A stretch of 64,000 bases of DNA from positions 33,427,090 through 33,491,089 of the forward strand of contig NC_084591.1 of NCBI RefSeq assembly GCF_033807715.1. The letters are read 5' to 3'. Shown here one piece after another: positions 26,501-43,631 of the stretch. The translations under genes and the position numbers were made by a program. Source of the stretch: Cololabis saira (Eukaryota > Chordata > Actinopteri > Beloniformes > Belonidae). Within the stretch, counting starts at the first letter, position 1; the number at the start of each line of letters is the position of its first letter. Under the pieces are notes generated by a model, which was not told the DNA's origin, did not search any database, and was given only the letters and a program-made list of their open reading frames with translations.

Positions 26501-29500
26501 ACTAAACTTGGATGTACATTCCAATACATGTTAGGATAAATGATAACATGCCTCTGAAGTTTGACTTTTTGCACCATTACAATACTTATAGGCAACTAGT
26601 CATCACATCTGCTGCTCTCTGAAACACATGTTAATGCTCAATAGTGCACATATATGGTTCTTTAATATATTTGCATTATACTAAGATGCATTCATTTTAA
26701 ATGGCTTTTGTCCTTAATGGCTTTTTTCCCCCTTACATTACTTTTACTTTTATAATTTAAGTAGTTTTGAAACCAGTACTTTAATACTTTTACTTGAGTA
26801 AAACACTTGAGTTGATACTTCAACTTCTACAGGAGTATTTTTAAACTCTAGTATCTATACTTCTACCTGAGTAATGCATGTGAATACTTTTGACACCTCT
26901 GCCATCCACCAGGTAAGAGGTGAAGTAAACCCTGGGCAGGTCACCTGTCCATCACACTCGTCCTCTCATTTCTACCGCCAGTTAAGAACCGTCAACCCAA
27001 CCGTGGGATGACGCCAAAGCAGCCCGACAAAACCCCCACAAGCCCGCTGAGAACACGCCAGCTGTGCACAGAAACGCCTCCGCTGGGATCTGAACCGCCC
27101 GGCAGTGAGCCAGTTTCTTTTTTTGTCTTTACAAATTTGTAATTAAATCGGAAGGAGCAACTTTTAACTATGGGTGTCACATGAAAGTGGTGTAACGCAC
27201 GTACACACGCACTTCAGGCCAACGTAAATAGACGGGCCTCTCTCTGGAGGCTCCACCCTCACGCCGAGTCCACTTTTACATCTCAGACGTGAAGGTGGAG
27301 TCCGTGTTACTGTGGCGCTGCACACAGACGACCGTGGGCTGATTCTGTTTATGCAGGGCAGATACAGGCCGGCTGCCCCCACCCTGATCTCAGCCTCAGT
27401 CCCCCACTGTTACAAATACACAGCAGAGAATATCACTGATCCCCTCTTTTGCTTCTCAGACCACTGAGTTGAGGGGTGAAGCTTCAGGCGAGGGTTGGAG
27501 GAGCTGCGGCTCCAACCAGAGCAGACGACTGCCACCAGCCAGGATTTCATGAACTGGTGCAGAGGTGGGAGCGTGTGTATTTTCAGTCTTACATAAATAC
27601 CACTTTGGTGTGCCAGCACTCTAAAAACACCCACTTCAAACTCTAATTTGAGGCATAATGTGCACATGTACACGGTTTCTTAAATTATGCAAAGGCATGT
27701 GTCTAAGGGAGGGTTAAAATAAAATAAAAAAAAGGAAAAGAAAAATCCCCTTGATCTTGCCTGGGTGGGCCTCTCTTACCGCCCTGGCTTTAAAATCATG
27801 AGTTCCTCTCCTCTATAAAAAGCGCACGGCTGCTTCTGCTCCATATACTTAGAGTAAGTATGGCAGAACGGTGGGAGTCCAGCTGTAAATTAATGGGAGC
27901 GCTACAGCAAACCGGGGAGAAGGATGTCTTAAATGTTTACATCAGGTCATGTATCGCAGCCTTTGGGGCCACATGCTGGATCCCTGGAGGCAGTGAAGGA
28001 GACACGGGGGGGATTTATGTCCTAAGTTCACGTAGTGGACACAACCTGCGACACATGCGGACGAATCTAAGGGATTGGCTTTCGTAGTTTTAAAGTGCAC
28101 GCAGTGCAGAGCTTGTAATTAGGAATATGGGCTGCAGAAGCTGCATCGCAATGGCTTTATACGTTTTTTCAGGGCTCACATCTGTCTCAACATCTGTCTG
28201 AAACATTTGAAAGCACATAAAAGAGACTTGAGGATGAGACTGTTTCTTGTCTTTGGTACAGTTTCATCTGATTTGGAGATAGTCGTCTGCAGAGTGGTCA
28301 TGAGTGGAGGAGTGACGGCTATGTGGAAACGGCGGTGTAAATGGTGGCCGGGTCACTCTCGGGTCAAGCTGAGGATTTACGTATTTCCTGGTCTTTTCTT
28401 AGATGTGGAGCTGCTCATTATATTCCTATAATTCATTGCTGCCTGAAGTTGTTAGACAGCCATTTCTGGGAATTAGAAAACATGCAATGCTCTATTTGCT
28501 GTGAGCGTCAACATCCAAGATTGCGCCCAGGCGAACACTTAATAAAGGATAAAGGTGTTGAAGCGAGGCTGAGCATCTGAGAGGAGCTGGAGCAAAAATA
28601 TGAAGCAGCTTCTGGACAAATACTTATTTTGTGTTTGGAATTAAAAACTTTCAAAATCGGATCATGTGAAAGTAATTCTGAAAGTTTGAAGATTCACACT
28701 CTCACAGAATAAAAGTAAAATATGACGCTTCGCTTCACGTTTTCTCACAGATCTGTTTAAACAAGTGAGGCGAAAATATGCCCATTATTCTGTTAATGCA
28801 ACTGTTTGGCTATTTTTTGTCCCTTTTTCATGAACCTCCTGTGGTTCCTGTTTCTAACTGTATTTATACTGGAGTTATACAACTATTATGAATAGCTTAC
28901 ATTTCCTAAGGAATTGTTATTAAACATTTTATACATGAACATTGAGGAACGGGTCCTGTTGACCTGAACGTCTGGATGCAGGTTTTTTCATTTATTGATT
29001 CAATAATAAAAGTGTGACCTATTTCCATCCAGCATCCTGTCAACATGGGCAGCTGGCACTGTTATGTAACATGGCTGAACCTCCAGGTTTTGGGGTTGAT
29101 ATTCTCAGCTTTTAAAGAATTTCATTATATTTGATAATTATTAAAAAAAACTAAAATAATTTTTTACATTTTTGAGGCAATAAACACCAATAAATTAGTA
29201 AAATGGCAAAACCCTGCTTGTACAGGAAGGTCTCAGTAATAATGATCCATTGATGTGACTGTCCACATACTGTAACCATCAAAGGACACGTGTGATTACT
29301 TTCCTATTACAACATCCAGGATATAAGTATTCATACATGAGAGGAAAAGCTCACGCAGTAAAGACCAACTCAAAGAAGCTGCTCTCTGAGTCCTGTGAGC
29401 GGAAGGAAACGTCGGCATGAGCGGGCAGGTCCGCAGCGGCGGATACTCACTGATGTAAAAGGTGCCTGGTGCCTGCTGGCCGTCAAACTGGAGTATGAGC

Positions 29501-31711
29501 AGGTTGCTGGTTTGATTGTCATGGCGTAACCAGAGAGCCACTCCTAAGATCACACCGCCGGCCAGCTGTCCCAGAAACCAAAGAGGAACAGAAGTTATCC
29601 TTTGATGACACCTTTAGGGACAATCAGAGCCTTTTTATCCGTCTGAAATTGAACACATTTCTTTTTTATCTCTAAATATTAAGAAAACAAAATTCATGGT
29701 TTTTGGGAATCAAAATGAAAGTGATGGTAATATTAAATTAAAAATATGTAATGTTGATATTGAAAGGGTTTTTGAGACTAAATTCCTTGGGGTTGTCATC
29801 GACCAAAAGTTAACATGGAAACAACACATTGAATACATTAAAGGGAAAATTTCAAAATCACTCGCAATCCTGTATAAATCCAGAAATGTACTGAATTCCA
29901 AGGCCTTGCATTTGATTTACTACTCATTGATTGTTCCATTATCTTACTGTGTGGAATTGTGGGGATCCACCTTTAAAACCACCTTAAATTCAATAATAAA
30001 ACTTCAAAAACAAGCCATACGTACCATCAATAAGGCTGATTACTACGCTCACACAGATCCACTTTTTCTAAATTCTCATGTTATTAAATTTTATGATTTG
30101 TTTTATTTTAAAATCATGCAAATTATGTTTAAAGCAAAATCAAAAATGCTCCCTGACCCAATACAGAGGTTCTTTTCAATTCAGGAGACTTGTTACAATC
30201 TTAGAGGTGTCTGTAATTTCACAGTACAAATTGCTAAAAAAGGTATGAAAAGGAGATGTGTCTCCATCACTGGAGTTAAATTCTGGAATGATGCCAACAT
30301 ACATTTAAAAACATGTCATTCTTTTGTTGTATTTAAGAAAATGGTTTGTAAAGCTATTTTTGAAGCTTATAAGTGCAATTGACCATCTGTTAATGTTTCT
30401 TTGCTTTTCTATTATTTCTTTGCCTTTTGTTGTTTCTTTGCTTTTCTATTCTCTTTTTGGTTTTTTGGAGGTTGGTAGCCAAAAATAGAAAGTTGGTACT
30501 ATAGGATAGGCTTTTATAAGCAGTTTGCTTCTGCCTATGCCTTTTCAGTTATTGTTCAACACATTTTTTTTGGTTTTGTATGAAAAGTTAATGCTCTGTA
30601 CAATGTTTTTTTGGTGTTGTTTTGTGTTGCAATGACTGAATAAACTTCATTCATTCATTCATGACACCTTTAGGGACAATCAGAGCCTTTTTATCCGTCT
30701 GAAATTGAACACATTTCTTTTTTACACGACACCACCAGAGAGTAGTGGAACATTTAGAACAACAGGACTTAGGCTAGACTTAAATCATCGTCCTCTCTTT
30801 CTGTGGGTTTAACTTTGTGGAGAAATGGGGGCCTGTTCACTGCTGACAAGAGGAAAGGACATCCTGGCACCTCGGTGACCTGCGGCTCAGGCCGTGACCT
30901 GCGGCTCAGACCAGGACCTGCAGCTCAGACCAGGACCTGAGGCTCAGACCAGGACCTGCGGCTCAGACCAGGACCTGCAGCTCAGACCAGGACCTGAGGC
31001 TCAGACCAGGACCTGTGGCTCAGACCAGGACCTGCAGCTCAGACCAGGACCTGCAGCTCAGACCAGGACCTGCGGCTCAGACCAGGACCTGCGGTTCAGA
31101 CCAGGACCTGCAGCTCAGACCAGGACCTGTGGTTCAGACCAGGACCTGCAGCTCAGACCAGGACCTGCAGCTCAGACCAGGACCTGCAGCTCAGACCAGT
31201 GACGGCTCAGGAATGTCCCCATAAACGCCAAAATCCATGTTTATGGCGACGATCAAGAGGGCGAGGATGCCTTTTTATTTCTTTTGTTTATACATGCCAA
31301 TGTTTATACCTAGGTATCTGCCATATTTTTACCCTGCCTATTCTCCATTGTTCTGAGGGAAACAGGAAACTGAATTGTGAGGGTGAAAAATAGCAGAATG
31401 AGGAAGACAGGGCTCAAGAGTTTTTGCAAAGACAAGCACAGCAACAGAACTAACACAGGAAACAGTCAATCAAGAGTGGCGCGTACAGGATATGGTGACT
31501 CTGTGACTCTGTGCTCATCTGAGGAAAAAGGAGCAACAATTCACAACAAATTTACCCTTACGTTTTTTTCTTAAGATTTTTTGGCACTAGAGGCCTTTTG
31601 GAAAGAGTGACAGGCCCGGACCGGACTGAAACCTGCGCTGCCTGGATGTGGCCAATAGTGTCTGTAAATGGTGACCACTCAACCCACTGACATGCCGGGC
31701 CCTTTTCTCTT

Positions 31712-31744
<33 letters not shown>

Positions 31745-32344
31745 TTCTCAGTAAAATAAGAAATAAGGCTAATGAAGATTAAATTAATTTGTCTAAAACT
31801 GCTTCATAACAGGAGAATTACAGAAAAGGGTTATATTTTTAAGTGCTGATTAACAGCACGGCCTCCTGTTTTCCCTCCAGAGCAGAAGCAAAACTTACAC
31901 ATTTCTTTAATGAATTAACTTCATGAAATGGTGGGTCTGACACAGAGCTAAGGAGAATGCAGATGATAAAATTCAAACCCCAAATTCAGTCTTGATTGAT
32001 CTTCAGACTACTGAAAGCACCTGTTGGTGAAGTATAGCTTTTAAAGGTCCTGTCGGACCAAGATTTAGTTTACTACTCCAGCATGAAAGGATGCTGCCCT
32101 CCTCCTTCAGACAGCACAACTTAACAACTCTCAATTTTAAAGCTCTGAACTAGATGTGTACTCATGTTAACCAAACAAAATAAGTTTCTTTGTTTGTTTA
32201 CCGGAATAGCAAAGGAAGGGTAAGTTACACCACAAAGGTTACATATTTTAAAAAACGGGGAAAAAAAATTAAACTCACCCAGAAAATAAAATTAAAGAAG
32301 AATAACATATATTTTATGCATTTCGTGCAGCCCACAACAGCCAT
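19234..32344 (-). CDS. cd81: CD81 tetraspanin
   Basis: Four-pass membrane protein that organises tetraspanin-enriched microdomains with integrins and immune co-receptors. Eight exons, all in phase: 32344-32279, 29565-29451, 23908-23811, 23689-23615, 23472-23359, 20339-20241, 19530-19447, 19299-19234. They give 238 residues (human CD81 has 236). Visible marks: N-terminal GCTKCIKY with palmitoylation-type Cys6/Cys9, Asn18 in TM1, [16 protein letters not shown] before the small loop, [11 protein letters not shown] and [13 protein letters not shown] in TM2/inner loop, and large-loop cysteines at CCG (159-160), 177 and 191. TM4 carries a polar Glu220, and the tail is [11 protein letters not shown]. 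The tail and TM2 block identify CD81 rather than CD9. Exon 1 is only 66 nt and sits 2.7 kb upstream of exon 2, on the far side of a LINE insertion. The paralogue (a or b) is not assignable. Confidence 0.96.
19548..19629. repeat. GAGGAT hexamer microsatellite
   Basis: About 13 copies of GAGGAT just upstream (in gene sense) of cd81 exon 7, starting 18 bp from its acceptor. On the transcribed strand it is an ATCCTC pyrimidine-rich repeat, so it may extend the polypyrimidine tract. Confidence 0.9.
20435..20990 (-). repeat. probable LINE-derived interspersed repeat
   Basis: In cd81 intron 5. On the minus strand it ends in TGCAAATAAACTAAACTAAAC, an AATAAA signal followed by a short tandem tail, like fish non-LTR 3' ends. 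No confident reverse-transcriptase motif remains, so the class is tentative. Confidence 0.4.
21036..21777. mobile_element. foldback (inverted-repeat) element
   Basis: Arms of about 205 bp face each other: 21178-21393 and, inverted, 21573-21777. They share long near-identical stretches such as TGACGTCATCTCTGTGCGCG and its complement. The left arm continues outward to a GGGAAAGTTCG edge near 21040. The right arm stops abruptly where repeat copy B begins, so the element is truncated. The spacer encodes the start of the open frame at 21457. Non-autonomous MITE-like foldback; superfamily not assigned. Confidence 0.75.
21457..21825 (+). pseudogene. open frame captured in the foldback
   Basis: 122-codon frame whose first 60 residues are acidic ([22 protein letters not shown]). 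They vaguely recall the N-terminal part of the multi-copy 'P2X7-like C-terminal domain' proteins of fish and corals. The remainder is foldback arm and repeat B sequence and is mirrored on the minus strand at 21103-21303. Most likely a fragment picked up by a mobile element, not a working gene. Confidence 0.35.
21778..22395. repeat. dispersed repeat, copy B
   Basis: Near-identical partner of 12129-12740, same orientation, with a few indels near its left end. It lies exactly between the truncated foldback arm and the LINE fragment, so three repeats abut without unique DNA between them. Confidence 0.85.
22396..23236 (+). mobile_element. 5'-truncated LINE, CR1/L2-like, inactive
   Basis: Encodes the C-terminal end of a reverse-transcriptase [42 protein letters not shown] and then [21 protein letters not shown]. 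The last block is in another frame after a stop and frameshift around 22890-22960. It ends with AATAAA-like sequence and about 15 TTGA units (23175-23236), the tandem tail of CR1/L2-type fish elements. Lies in cd81 intron 5, antisense to the gene. Confidence 0.85.
23506..23608. repeat. GT/CA microsatellite filling cd81 intron 4
   Basis: About 100 bp of GT with GC interruptions. The whole intron is only 142 bp (23473-23614), so most of it is the repeat, starting a few bases inside the donor. In the transcript it is a CA tract. Confidence 0.9.
23909..26187. other. cd81 intron 2, left part
   Basis: Unique-looking intronic DNA. A poly-A/T pair is seen near 25449 and 25467. No exon or repeat family recognised. 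Confidence 0.4.
26188..26901. mobile_element. hAT-type MITE with 8-bp target duplication
   Basis: A 714-bp element in cd81 intron 2. It starts CAGAGAAGTCAAGTA and ends TACTTTTGACACCTCTG (imperfect terminal inverted repeats, CAGAG type). It is flanked on both sides by CCATCCAC (26180-26187 and 26902-26909). The interior is made of repeated TACTTTTACT/AGTAAAAGTA words, as in common fish non-autonomous hAT repeats. No transposase coding. Confidence 0.85.
26910..29450. other. cd81 intron 2, right part
   Basis: No exon, RNA gene or repeat family recognised. The short open frames (for example 27860-28087) carry no family motif. Confidence 0.4.
29605..30724 (+). mobile_element. LINE insertion with 64-bp target-site duplication
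   Basis: A 992-bp 5'-truncated LINE (29669-30660) sits in cd81 intron 1. Its intact 228-codon frame is the C-terminal reverse-transcriptase region ([40 protein letters not shown]), and it ends AATAAACTTCATTCATTCATTC. The 64 bp before it (29605-29668) are repeated exactly after it (30661-30724), beginning ATGACACCTTTAGGG. Clean duplication and open frame indicate a recent insertion. Confidence 0.92.
30885..31199. repeat. 19-bp minisatellite
   Basis: About 16 copies of CTCAGACCAGGACCTGCAG with CAG/CGG/AGG/TGG endings, in cd81 intron 1. Three units make 57 nt, so false frames with a 19-residue period result. Confidence 0.95.
31713..31740. repeat. 28-bp poly-T tract
   Basis: Uninterrupted T run in cd81 intron 1. 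On the cd81 sense strand it is poly-A, possibly the tail of a retroposed sequence. Confidence 0.9.
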
Positions 32345-32990
32345 GTCGCCTCTTCTGATCAGCTTGTCTGCCCAAACCTAGAAAGTTGCGAGACCAGTCC
32401 AAGATCACTCCAGCTCTGCCAGAGGCTCGGTTCCTCCAGGCCAGTTAGTAAAGACTTCTATACAGCAAACTCCTCCTTTATAATGAAGACTGAAAACCGA
32501 GACGGGAACTGCCCACCGACTGGAGCTGACAGGAGGAGGCCAGTGGATGGGCATGTGGGGGGGGGAGAGGGGGGCGTCATCTGCATCCAAGGTAGCGCAA
32601 ATACAACTCTAAACATCCAGAAAGACAAACTCCCTGTTTTAAAATACAATAACAACATTTTGACCATTAAAAATAAAAAGATTCATCCTTGTCATCATCA
32701 TCAGAACTTCTTCATTCCCTTGTGTTGGAGACATTTCCCTCAAGGATTCCCTAAAAGGGCTCAGCCAACGAGGGGATGCTGTGATCACTGGCGCCCTCTG
32801 CTGGCCGAGGAGACACTTGCAGAGCCTCATAATTGTGTGAACGAAGCGCAGATGTTGCAGTCCCTTTTTTCGCGTTACAGTATTTTGAACTCAGTTGACT
32901 GTTCGGGTACTTGTTGATCAACAACAAAATTACAGTCTGAGACTTTTACACTCGTAAATCATGGGCCCGTGAGAAGGCGCTATAGGCCTA

Positions 32991-33730
32991 CAGGGGCGAA
33001 AATCCCGGGGGGGACAGGGGGGACAAGTCCCCCCCATTAGTAAAGCTGTCCCCCCCTAGAATAATTTGAGACAGAATTAATAATTTTGGAACAATGCAGT
33101 AGTATTTAGTAGTGATGCACCAAAATGAAAATTTGTGGCCGAAACCGAAATCGAAAATAATAATAAACAGTAAAATCTCATTGCACTTAAAACAAGAGTC
33201 ATCACCAGAAAAATAACTTGTTATTTGACAATTTTCACCGGTTTCAAGTAAATTTTCACTTGAAATAAGTAGAAAAATCTGCCAGTGCGACAAGATTTAT
33301 CTTATAAGCAAAACAATCTTTGTTCCACTGGCAGATTTTTCTACTTATTTTAAGTGAAAATCTACTTGAAACATGTGAAAATTGTTGTTTTTTTCCAGTG
33401 ATGAGTCTTGTTTTAAGTGTAATGAGATTTTTTTTAATTAAAAATGAGACATTTTAACTAGAAATAAGACAAATATTCTTGTTAAGATTTTGGGTTTTTG
33501 CAGTGTATTATGTCAGATGTGCTGTATTATTGCCACCTTCCACCTAATACCATTGTTTTGTATTGCTCTAAGAAAGGTCTTCTGCCTGTTTGCGAGATAG
33601 AGATGAAAATGTCAAAATGCTGTATTAAAGGAAGGCTAAAACTTTTATTCCTTGTCCCCCCCTGGATTTATTCTCTAAAATGTTACTGTTTATTGTCCCC
33701 CCCAACTATGAAACGGGATTTTCACCCCTG
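32991..33730. mobile_element. TIR element with 8-bp flanking repeat and nested foldback
   Basis: Lies between the cd81 and kcnc1 starts. Left end CAGGGGCGAAAATCCCG, right end CGGGATTTTCACCCCTG: a 17-bp inverted terminal repeat with one mismatch, followed internally by G-rich/C-rich runs. GCGCTATA follows the right end directly (33731-33738) and occurs at 32977-32984, six bases before the left end. A 33110-33165 piece (TGATGCACC, GGCCGAAACCGAAA) looks like a second, nested element edge. Non-autonomous; 8-bp repeats suggest hAT-type. Confidence 0.75.
33172..33490. repeat. foldback nested in the TIR element
   Basis: Arms 33178-33295 and 33320-33430 are inverted copies, sharing AAAATCTGCCAGTG / CACTGGCAGATTTT and AAACAAGAGTCATCAC / GTGATGAGTCTTGTTT. 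The right end runs into GGGTTTTTGCAGTG, the terminus of a widespread fish MITE type. Would form a hairpin of about 110 bp. Confidence 0.8.
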
Positions 33731-33999
33731 GCGCTATATGATCTCCGTGTTTTCTGGTGCTGCATGTGAGCGCATCTGCGCGTTCATGGCTCCAGGGTCA
33801 CACCTTCTCCAAGCAGCTGCACATGAGGGTGATTGATCAGTCTGCTCGGGCTGTTCCACCTGCTCACCAAACCTGAGGGCTTCGAGCCACGACGTTAAGT
33901 GAGAGGGATTAGGGAGGAAAAGAAGTGGGCAGCTATACGGCAGATCCAGCAGACTTAATTTGGGGGGTTTGACCGCGCGTGTCTTAATAGGCTGCATGC

Positions 34000-34750
34000 G
34001 AGATCCTCAACTGGGCATGCTCCATCTGACAGACAAGAGCGGGGCTCGGTGTGAACAACAGGCAGTTTGGGCGTTTTGGAGGAGGCGTGTCGCCATCTCG
34101 TCTGTGATCTTCTTAGAAACAGCGAGAGCTGAATTTACCCTCCCTCAAACAACAGACTGTGGATCATCTCTATTATTCGCTGAGCTTTTGTGACTGAGAA
34201 AGTCAGGTGCTTTGAGACAAAGAGCTGCTGCTCGGCGGTGGAGAGGGAGCGGGCTGCGGAGCGTGACGGGAGAGTCTGCAGGACCGAGCCTCCATCAGCG
34301 CTGTCCGATCAGCACCACCGCAGTCTCCGTGCTGAGAGGCACAGCCCTCCAGGATCCTCTCATCCATCATCCATCACCGAGGAGCTGGACCTACTGCCAC
34401 CCTTAGTGTTTTTATCTCGACATCTTGGATTTACCAGCGATGTGACGTCCATTCCAAATCTGAGCGCATTGGCTGCAATCATTTTGGATTTCGGTTCTTT
34501 ACATTAGACAAACTGGCAGCCGTTTAAGATTCACCAGCGGCAGTTTTTTTGTTTTGTTTTGAAGAAAATACAAGCTTTTTAGGGCATGTAGCCCGGTGCA
34601 TGTCAAACATCCCTGATTTCGTCCCTAGTTGGTGAGAAACGACCGGTTGCTTCGTGCGTAATTGCCACTTTAGTGCATGGTTACACGGTGCGCCTACAGA
34701 CCTAAATTTGCGATGAGGGGAAGTTATTGGAGAAATGCCTAAGGGACGCA
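34000..34750 (+). other. kcnc1: kcnc1 upstream region and presumed 5' leader
   Basis: GC-rich compared with its surroundings, with short frames but no coding match. The transcription start cannot be placed. The region probably holds the promoter and 5' UTR of kcnc1. Confidence 0.4.
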
Positions 34751-41147
<6,397 letters not shown>

Positions 41148-42440
41148 CATGGTTGAGTAGCAGACACAATGCCTTTGGAAGGCCAGTCCACTCTCCTCCT
41201 CCTTATCTTTCCTTTGACACTTGCCTTCGCTCCTGCTTTATTCATTTTTGTTACTTTATTATTTTTCTGGAAAATTGTATCTCAACTGTGCTTATACTCA
41301 AGCTTCCCAAGTGTCCTCCTTGGGTGTGTCATCATATCGTAGAGTAGACAACATGCCACCCTGCATGGGTCACCTCAGTTGCAGACAAAGCGCTGTCCGA
41401 CTGCAGGCCAACTCCGCTCCTTTTCCTGTGTTCACGTCACTGCCTGTTGCTCTGTTGCTTTTGATCTCTTATACTCTTCTGCTAAGAACTTATATCTCGT
41501 TTGATTTTTTACGATTTTGTGAACAAAAATTTCATGAGCTGTAACCCCCTTCTACTAGAATGCTGGACATTAATATCATATGGCTTTTAAACATATCCAA
41601 TAAGTCATTTGTACTTTTGCAAAAGTTTAGACTTTTCATTCTGAAAGTGCAATCCAGACAAGATTTAATGTTAGCTGAGGAGACGACAACGACAACATTT
41701 GAACATGATGTCCATGATGTCCGATGCAGTGTGGAGGTGGTGATAATTCCAGTGATGAATAAATGTCAACAGAGCTTAAACTGCTCATTTGCATGAACTG
41801 CATGAGAAATTATGTTCAGCAAGAAACTAACTGTTAGAAGAAAAAAAAATCAAAATGAAAAGCTTGAAAAGCTTTGTCATTTTATGCATTTTGAGACAGC
41901 TTTAAGACAGACTCATAGCAGAGTTACTTTATGTAGCTGCCATTCTTTGCCTTTCCCCAAATCTATATATTTATTTTGTGTATTTATCTGGCCGAGGCCT
42001 CCAACAACAATAGTGTCATTTAACTTGAACAATCTCTCACAGGGCCAACAAATGCTGTTTTTATACAACTGTATTTACTGGTAGTTATAGCTTTTTAAAC
42101 AGTATTACTAATCTGCAGCAACTACTGAAACAGCTGTGAGGCTAAATTGATGCAAGAAGAATGAATTATTAAACAACGGTGCCTTCATTCCCGGTGAGGC
42201 AAAGCAAAAGTGAGTAATAAATTGACATGATATTACGCTAGTGCTCCCAGTGTAGCATCATTAAACCTTTTACCGTGCTCATAATGGCCACAACCATCAG
42301 TTTTATCACTCTTGATCTCTCAGTTAAAAGTTCAATGGTAACTAAACTTTAGAGGGATAAACAGCGCAGCGAGTTTTTAATTTAAAGAAGAAGAAAACAC
42401 TGACTTAACATTCCCATTTTCTTATTGTATAATGAAGCAC

Positions 42441-42490
<50 letters not shown>

Positions 42491-43500
42491 AAGGGACCAG
42501 GGAACTCTACAAAACCAAAATATATTAAGTTAAGATCAACCAGATGTCACAACGACCCAACTGTGTGTACGTCTATTGATTGAATAAAAAATAGAAGATA
42601 AACAAATAGCCTACTGTTACATGTATTGATACTGTCCCAATAATTATGCACAAGTTTTCAGGGCACTTTATCAAATTTTATGTCGACCAATCTGAAATGT
42701 TAATTTTTAGAAAAATATGTAGTACACTAATTCTAGCAAGTCCTCTAAGTTCTGTTTTTATTCTGAATGAGCAGACTTTTACATCTCAAGTCATGTTTGT
42801 TGTGGTAATTAATGGACGTTATATAGTTAAAAAAAAAATGTAAAGATTTTATGTGAAGAAATGCAGGTGAATTATATGGGCATGCAATTCCAATGGGGGG
42901 GTTGGGGGGTACAATTAACGTAGTATCTGATGTGGGTCTACTTGGGGAAAGGTAAATGCATGTATTTTACTTTTATGCAAAAGAAAAATATTCAAATAAA
43001 ATATGTAAATACAAGTCCTTGCATGAAATAAATTTTATACACAATGTGCGTTTAGACTCTGTTTTTATCCAACAGTACACACACACATACACACACACAC
43101 ACGTTCTCCTTTCCTACTGACTCTCCTGGCTAGCGTTTTCTGCTGCTGTTTGACCCCCGAGTGTCCCGCGTTCGGGTCAAAGAAAGCTTAACAAAAAAAA
43201 AACAGGCGTCTTTGAGAGCATGATGCAAAGTATAAAAACGCATGACAATGACCGAACTACTCCACATCCACCTGTAAAGCGCAGCATGATTCGGCATGTG
43301 TATTAACCAAGCGAGGGTCCGACCTCTGACCTCTGCACCCAGACCTGTTCTGGTGACGCCTTGGCTGAGCATGGGAAACTACATGGTAAACTCAGTTTAC
43401 CATGAGGAACTAACGGAGCACATTTTCTTTCCTGTCCATCACCGCCATCATTTCCACCAGCTTACATAATTTGTGTAATAATTCATTTTTGTTATTGTTG
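41148..43500 (+). other. kcnc1 3' UTR or downstream intron
   Basis: AT-rich with short frames only. It would be 3' UTR for the SPIPSIM form, or intron for the alternative form. Apart from the AT repeat I see no element here. Confidence 0.45.
42445..42487. repeat. AT microsatellite
   Basis: About 21 AT units between the last constitutive kcnc1 exon and the candidate alternative exon. Confidence 0.95.
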
Positions 43501-43521
43501 TTTTTTTTTATATGTCTATAG

Positions 43522-43631
43522 AGAACCAGCGACAGCACCGGAGCAGACAACCAACAGAGTCAGTTTGTGTTATGAACCATGGTGTACCAACCACTATGTG
43601 TACGACCCATAATGGCCCATCACCCACCTGA
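43522..43631 (+). CDS. kcnc1: candidate alternative last exon of kcnc1
   Basis: A T-rich tract and acceptor (TATGTCTATAG|AGAACC) precede a frame that joins in phase to exon 3 (or exon 2), because both end one base into a codon. It reads ENQRQHRSRQPTESVCVMNH and then 16 more residues to TGA 43629-43631. The residue pattern (Cys, Met-Asn-His-Gly, Thr/Pro-rich) is not random-looking, and the exon lies between kcnc1 and its likely poly(A) site. I do not recall a matching mammalian isoform. Confidence 0.5.

Noticed and set aside
27860..28087. 75-codon plus-strand frame starting MAERWESS
   Set aside because: Inside cd81 intron 2, no homologue recognised, no poly(A) or splice support.
30894..31224. 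AQTRTC/RPGP repeat protein
   Set aside because: Artefact of the 19-bp minisatellite in cd81 intron 1.
34190..34507. 105-codon frame upstream of kcnc1
   Set aside because: No family match; position and composition fit the 5' leader or promoter.
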